A DNA stretch of 7,291 nt from Bacteroides sp. (GTDB lineage Bacteria > Bacteroidota > Bacteroidia > Bacteroidales > Bacteroidaceae). How positions within the stretch are numbered: position 1 is the stretch's first letter; the number at the start of each line of letters is the position of its first letter. A program made the position numbers and the translations under genes. Where the stretch lies: contig DYCT01000084.1 in assembly GCA_019417975.1 (NCBI GenBank), forward strand, positions 445 to 7,735, in the 5' to 3' direction. Under the pieces are notes generated by a model, which saw only the letters and a list, made by a program, of their open reading frames with translations, had not been told where the DNA came from and searched no databases. This document shows positions 6,060 to 7,291 of this stretch, one piece after another.

Positions 6060-6235
6060 AATGGACACAAAATAATGAAGTAGATACGAATCTTACATAT
6101 ATCGACAATCGGAAATAATGAACGAACTATATGAGATGTTCTTATCTCCATTCTGCCATACTTCAAAACTATATCCGCCCCATTTTACCAATGACTTGGT
6201 GCGATTGCTCGCTTTAGGTTTTAGCATAATTTAGT
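6002..6235 (-). ncRNA. Candidate retron msr-msd RNA
   Basis: Read on the minus strand, ACTAAATTATGCT (a1, 6235-6223) is complementary to AGCATATTTTAGT (a2, 6014-6002) at 12 of 13 positions. This is the expected layout of the a1/a2 pair that closes a retron RNA. Just after a1 comes CCTAAAGCGAG, similar to the TTAGCGAG context of the branching G in retron Ec86. Two compact hairpins follow without a gap: GCGA-GCAA-TCGC (6212-6201, GNRA-type loop) and ACCAA-GTCA-TTGGT (6200-6187), as in an msr. The msd would be in the remaining 170 nt. One possible stem joins TGTCCATT (6067-6060) with AATGG..ACA (6032-6022). The RT with NAxxH and ITG motifs lies downstream on the same strand, and a good -7 element lies 40 bp upstream. 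No protein gene is visible in this 459-bp gap (5951-6409). The exact ends and the msd fold were judged by eye only. Confidence 0.6.
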
Positions 6236-6275
6236 CTCCAAAGCCTTCTCAGTCTATCAAAGAACTAATACGCCG

Positions 6276-6283
6276 CAAAGATA
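6276..6283 (-). promoter_or_regulatory. Putative -7 promoter element of the retron transcript
   Basis: On the minus strand TATCTTTG, followed by CGG, matches TAnnTTTG exactly. A start site about 7-10 bp further on would give a transcript beginning roughly 30-35 nt before the a1 segment, as expected for a retron RNA that continues into the accessory and RT genes. A matching -33 box is not clear. Confidence 0.5.
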
Positions 6284-6343
6284 TACAAATCTTCGCAATT
6301 GTTCTACCAACTACATCAAAAAGTTATTCATCAGTTATATTTT

Positions 6344-6382
6344 GGTGAATGATTCCACCATTGAAACACCTGTTTCCTTTGC
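6344..6382 (+). promoter_or_regulatory. Putative promoter/operator of the HTH-DUF3987 operon (copy 2 of the 39-bp motif)
   Basis: Second copy of the motif found before the integrase gene (31 of 39 identical, same block order and spacing). It ends 27 bp before the ATG at 6410. TTCCTTTG again stands where a -7 element would be. Both copies are preceded by an AAGTTATT(T/C)ATC stretch, although here about 10 extra bases separate it from the motif. Confidence 0.55.
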
Positions 6383-6409
6383 CGTCGAACAATTAAAAAC
6401 GATTGGCGT

Positions 6410-6775
6410 ATGCAAAAAGAAACAGTAACATTTGATAAGCTGCCCGAGGCGGTAGGTTATCTGACCGAACAGGTCATCGAGTTGAAAAGAATGGTGTCGG
6501 AACTTCAACCACCTGCATCAGACAAACACGTGTTGGTTGAAATTGAGGATGCTTGCCGTATCATCAGAAAAGCCAAGCCTACCATTTATACTTTGGTACG
6601 CAAGGGGCTGCTTCCTGCCTATAAGAAAGGTAAGAAGCTCTATTTCTACGAGGACGAACTTCTGGCTTGGATTGAGAACGGGCGTAGAAAGACTTCCGAA
6701 CAAACATACGAAGAAATGCTTGCCAATATGCAAGGCGGTGTCCGTCATAAGCCCAAATCGTCAGTGAAATTTTAA
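6410..6775 (+). CDS. Excisionase-like helix-turn-helix protein
   Basis: A 121-aa DNA-binding protein of the kind usually found in Bacteroides mobilizable elements upstream of the DUF3987/primase gene (position of orf2x-type genes in NBU elements). Residues 1-38 form a probable helical dimerization arm (YLTEQVIELKRMVSELQ). Residues about 43-90 carry a MerR/excisionase-type HTH: VEIEDACRIIRKAKPTIYTLVRKGLLPAYKKGKKLYFYEDELLAWI, shown here only by its borders VEIEDA and ELLAWI. A basic tail (RRKT... KPKSSVKF) follows. Its likely role is to direct excision or to regulate the following genes. The ATG at 6410 follows the 39-bp motif by 27 bp and has no clear Shine-Dalgarno, normal for the phylum. Its stop overlaps the next start (TAATG), so translation of the two is probably coupled. 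A small regulator rather than an Xis is the main alternative. Confidence 0.85.
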   Translation: MQKETVTFDKLPEAVGYLTEQVIELKRMVSELQPPASDKHVLVEIEDACRIIRKAKPTIYTLVRKGLLPAYKKGKKLYFYEDELLAWIENGRRKTSEQTYEEMLANMQGGVRHKPKSSVKF

Positions 6776-7291
6776 TGGATATAGCTATGGATACATCTTC
6801 TATTAATCCGGCGTCCATCATTGACGAAACGGTTGATTTAAGTATGCGATTGGCTGGTACTGATTTTCCGGTCAGCATATTCCCGACAAAAATCCAACGC
6901 ATCATCAGTGAAGTTCACAAATGCCATAACTACCCTACTGACTACATTGCCGCTGCTATCCTTACGGCAATAGCGGTGGGCATCGGCAACACGCACCTTG
7001 CCCAAATCAAGCAAGGCTGGATAGAAAGCCCTATCCTGTATATGGCATTGATAGGAAGACCGGGAGCGAACAAAAGCCATCCGCTTAGCTTTGCGATGAA
7101 ACCGTTTCTTGATTATGACTATCAGCAGAATCAAGTCTTTGAAAAGGCTCTTACCAAGTATGATGAACTGATGAGTATGAGCCGCAAAGAACGAACAGAA
7201 AGCGGTGAAGAGCAATTTCCACAGGAACCAGTCCGTAAACGCTTCTTGATTTCGGATGTAACACCTGAAGGATTGAGCCTCATTCATGCGC
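6775..7291 (+). CDS. DUF3987 primase/helicase-like protein, 5' part
   Basis: The first 172 codons of a large gene that runs off the window end; no stop is met. The start ATG (6775-6777) overlaps the TAA of the HTH gene as TAATG. The protein begins MDIAMDTSSINPASIID and shows the DUF3987 pattern: FPVSIFPTKIQRIISEV, DYIAAAILTAIAVGIGN, an aromatic WIESPILYMALIG strand, a P-loop-like GRPGANKSHP, and TPEGLSLIHA, where the family has its T-x-E-x-L segment before the Walker B region. DUF3987 proteins are thought to act in replication of mobile elements as primase/helicase-type ATPases; in Bacteroides IMEs they lie between the HTH gene and the mobilization genes. A second in-frame ATG at 6787 is a possible start, but the overlap favours 6775. 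Mobilization genes and an oriT would be expected further right. Confidence 0.85.
   Translation, partial: MDIAMDTSSINPASIIDETVDLSMRLAGTDFPVSIFPTKIQRIISEVHKCHNYPTDYIAAAILTAIAVGIGNTHLAQIKQGWIESPILYMALIGRPGANKSHPLSFAMKPFLDYDYQQNQVFEKALTKYDELMSMSRKERTESGEEQFPQEPVRKRFLISDVTPEGLSLIHA

Noticed and set aside
6070..6122. 10-bp direct repeat AAATAATGAA at 6070-6079 and 6113-6122
   Set aside because: Short and AT-rich; could be chance, although it lies in the candidate msd.
6118..6234. 38-codon plus-strand frame starting ATG AAC GAA, ending at TAG
   Set aside because: It lies antisense to the candidate msr-msd RNA, has no promoter or start context, and its length is expected by chance in AT-rich DNA.

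Overview
The window looks like a gut Bacteroidales genome (Bacteroides, Parabacteroides or Phocaeicola type). The reasons are the MnmE protein style, -7 elements of the TAnnTTTG kind, the absence of clear Shine-Dalgarno sites, and an integrase/HTH/DUF3987 gene set typical of integrative and mobilizable elements (NBU-like) in this order. It appears to be a chromosome-element junction: the 3' two-thirds of the housekeeping gene mnmE with its terminator (1-1014), then element DNA to the window end.

Layout. 1-942: mnmE, 5'-truncated by the window, followed by a strong hairpin terminator. 1128-1157: three tandem 10-bp repeats just before a zinc-finger plus four-HTH protein (1190-2092). 2103-2141: putative promoter/operator, then a tyrosine recombinase (2177-3283) and a short RhuM-like protein (3293-3658), closed by a terminator hairpin. 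3924-4805: a two-TM membrane protein of unknown function. 4836-6283, minus strand and AT-rich: a candidate retron, with promoter, candidate msr-msd RNA flanked by near-complementary a1/a2 segments, a 73-aa lysine-rich amphipathic protein, and a retron-type reverse transcriptase. 6344-6382: a second copy of the integrase promoter/operator motif, followed by an excisionase-like HTH gene (6410-6775) and, overlapping it by one base, the start of a DUF3987 replication/primase-type gene that runs off the window end.

How the parts may work together. The integrase, HTH proteins and DUF3987 protein would form the integration, excision and replication core. The shared 39-bp motif upstream of int and of the second HTH gene suggests common control. 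The retron sits between these modules as cargo, on the opposite strand.

The reverse transcriptase is split by an exact 19-bp Tn5/Nextera mosaic-end sequence at 5407-5425. This is most likely a sequencing or assembly artefact, so the natural gene is probably intact. The most interesting parts are the retron, its undescribed small partner protein, and the possibility that its a2 segment can pair either with a1 or with the start of the partner gene.
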